The notes beneath the pieces are model-generated. The model searched no databases and was not told the DNA's origin. It saw only the letters and a list, made by a program, of their open reading frames with translations. Source: Paramecium pentaurelia (lineage: Eukaryota; Ciliophora; Oligohymenophorea; Peniculida; Parameciidae). Taken from it: a DNA stretch of 64,000 nt. The stretch spans positions 66,182 to 130,181 of the forward strand of contig CAJJDO010000128.1 of assembly GCA_905183005.1 (NCBI GenBank), written 5' to 3'. Of the stretch, positions 62,122 through 64,000 are shown piece after piece. How positions within the stretch are numbered: position 1 is the stretch's first letter; each line of letters begins with the position of its first letter. A program made the translations under genes and the position numbers.

Positions 62122-63527
62122 TCATGATTACTTAACATTGAAAATTGATTATTTAATTTAATGAGCTGAGATGTTAGGTAAATGAATATCCCATTTATTT
62201 AAATTGCTCCCTTTTGGCATTGATAGATGTCTAAAAAATTAGGTTAAATATTTATTTGATAAGGGGGCTAATTTATATGTATTTATAATTACTCTATTTA
62301 TTTAATTATCTATTCTTTATAATTGTCAAGTCTTAATGAGATGTAGTTTTCTTAAGTGTCTGTCTTTTCTAAGAATTCTAGATTTTGTAATAATTTAGAT
62401 TAATATTGGTTTCAGTTCGAGCTTGAGCAGACATTCGAATATGATCATTTCCAAGCATTTCATTAATTCCATCTGAATCTTATGTTTTCAATTAAATCCC
62501 TTCCTTTTAAGAAAAATCACTTAGACACTTGATAAATTTCAAAGCTTAGATTATCTATAGTGTGATATTGAAAAATATAAATATTTACTATAATGAATTT
62601 TTTGGTAAAGGAATATCTCATGATAATCTCTCTATTACTAATTGGATGTAATTTAGTCTGTTCTCCTAACATCCAAGGATGTTAAAGACATTGTTCAGCT
62701 GTCATTCTATCAAAATGATGAGGACATAATGTATTTTTAATGAAATCCTAGGACATCCTACTGTTGATATAATTTTTACTCAGAGAGATTCTCAGGATAG
62801 GTTAAAGTAAAGTCTTAGGAGATTATTTAATAATAATCTTTCTTTGATAGCCCATCATACCAAATAGGATGCTTATTATTACACATCATCTAAAAATAGA
62901 TAATACCCAATGAAAATATGTCAACTGCCTATGTTTATTCTCCACCATTTATCATTTCAGGTGCTATGTATAAAGGAGTACCAACTTAATGGCCAATAAT
63001 GCCTCTACAAAAGATCTAGTAGCCCAATCCCAAATCTATCAATTTAACCTAGTTATTGACACATAAAAAGATATTTTCTACATTAATTACAATATTTACA
63101 TGGCTTCAAGTCTCTATGTATTATTCCTTTGTGATGTAGAAATACTAATGCATTTAATAATTAATGCATGATGTATCTGACCTAAATTTCATTTAAATTT
63201 CTCTGTCTCAACACTACATCTAATGTTTATCCTATGAGTTTCTCCATTATCAAATAAATTTTGTGATTTGCATACAACACTCTATAGAATTAAACTATAT
63301 TTGGATGAGAACACTCTTACAATAGATATGACTCTATATCTTACTAAAAGTGAGCAGTAACCTTAAATTTTAACAATATTTACTTTAATAGCCACTATTT
63401 TATCTAATTAGGAACTATAAGCAGCAATGACGACTCCAAAACTTCCTCTCCCTAAAATCTCCTTAAAACAATAGAATTCACTCAATAAGATATCATTTAA
63501 ATCATCTATTAGTTTTTTAGGATCCAT
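62122..63527 (-). CDS. serine/threonine protein kinase
   Basis: From ATG 63525-63527 to TGA 62122-62124 with five introns (63362-63383, 63078-63099, 62761-62779, 62555-62588, 62278-62302; 19-34 nt). Kinase motifs: GRGSFGVVIAAY Gly-loop, VAIK, HRDLKPQN split by the second intron, DLG for DFG (LIDLGLGYQ), GTPLYIAPE, DIFSLGIIYFQMM, and DRMTAEQCLQHPWM at the C-lobe end. After the domain a polar tail of about 170 residues follows, with RQTLKKTTSHQ and a final SMPKGSNLNKWDIHLPNISA segment recovered only through the 25-nt intron. Catalytic residues are present. The group is not certain (CAMK-like or NEK-like arrangement). Confidence 0.88.
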
Positions 63528-64000
63528 AGATTTAACAAATTTAAATATTATATAATTTTGTTATCTTCTACCTTGGAATTAAATTTAATTTTTTCATCAT
63601 TTCTAAATTTAATACCGATTATTAATAGATTTTAATAAATTATATATAAAATGATATTGACTGATTAAATCTTTCTATATCTTAATAGCCTATCAAAACA
63701 TTTGAAAAAACATTATTTATACAATTGAAATTACTAAATCAATGATTTATAACAAATCTTATTAATTAATACATAATCTATTCTAAAATTGACAAGAGAT
63801 ATAGTCAATAGTTTTTAGTTTTTCAAAAGTCTTCAAATTCTAATTTTAATTAATATGAAGACTGAAATATACATTAATAAAATAATTTGCATTCTATATT
63901 GTGTGATACTAATATGATATAATATATTTATGATGAATCAAATAATGAAAATCGAATTCTTGATATAACCTCTATTTAATTTATATTTTGATTGGTTTCT
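63528..64000. other. intergenic to window end
   Basis: AT-rich region upstream of the kinase gene with no convincing coding frame on either strand. It may contain the kinase promoter and the end of a gene beyond the window. Confidence 0.45.

Noticed and set aside
62088..62124. ATGA overlap between the kinase stop and the next gene's start
   Set aside because: It arose from missing a 25-nt intron at 62278-62302. With it the kinase ends at 62122, 31 bp before the next ATG.
1..64000. CRISPR arrays, insertion sequences, tRNA or rRNA genes, telomeric repeats
   Set aside because: Looked for direct-repeat/spacer periodicity, terminal inverted repeats, tRNA T-arm consensus and C4A2-type repeats; none were recognised.

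Overview
The window reads as macronuclear DNA of a ciliate, most likely Paramecium or a close relative. Long coding stretches are continuous only if TAA and TAG are read as Gln and TGA as the only stop. These frames are interrupted by very short GT...AG introns (19-35 nt, mostly 22-28), genes lie tens to hundreds of bases apart on both strands, and base composition is very AT-rich. A standard-code ORF search therefore shows mostly fragments and antisense shadows. The models below were rebuilt by hand by reading TAA/TAG as Gln, finding GT...AG introns that restore frame, and checking that exon sums are multiples of three.

Layout. 0-11 kb: a partial gene, a Q/K/E-rich coiled-coil protein, a MORN-variant repeat protein (-), a rhomboid protease (+), ribosomal protein eL37 (-), a short-chain dehydrogenase (-), a secreted apyrase (+) and a Q-rich unknown (-), then about 1 kb without genes. 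11.3-24.7 kb: a small hypothetical gene, a 2,104-residue cysteine-rich surface/membrane protein with a poly-Gln microsatellite, a coiled-coil/EF-hand-like protein, a low-complexity protein (-) and a decayed sperm-tail PG-rich (STPGR) gene. 24.7-33.6 kb: an AGC-like kinase (+) among coiled-coil genes, an intact STPGR/ODF3-like axonemal protein (-) and a TM9SF/EMP70 membrane protein (-). 33.5-45.6 kb: four hybrid histidine kinases in tandem on the minus strand. 45.9-50.0 kb: a soluble-type adenylyl cyclase (+), divergent from the fourth kinase. 50-64 kb: a membrane RING protein, a plasma-membrane Ca2+-ATPase, a second cysteine-rich secreted protein, a tiny Asterix (PAT complex) homologue, a WD40 protein, a Cys-cluster protein and a protein kinase.

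The notable block is the signalling region at 33.5-50 kb. Four paralogous membrane histidine kinase-receiver hybrids share the same N-terminal Trp-Trp motif and an intron at the same site in the receiver domain, so they arose by local duplication. The first copy has lost its phospho-acceptor His and key ATP-binding motifs but keeps a complete receiver, suggesting a pseudokinase or a receiver fed by its neighbours. Immediately divergent is a two-cyclase-domain adenylyl cyclase with an ATPase domain and an apparent C-terminal PH domain. A functional link between the phosphorelay array and cAMP production is an inference from position only.
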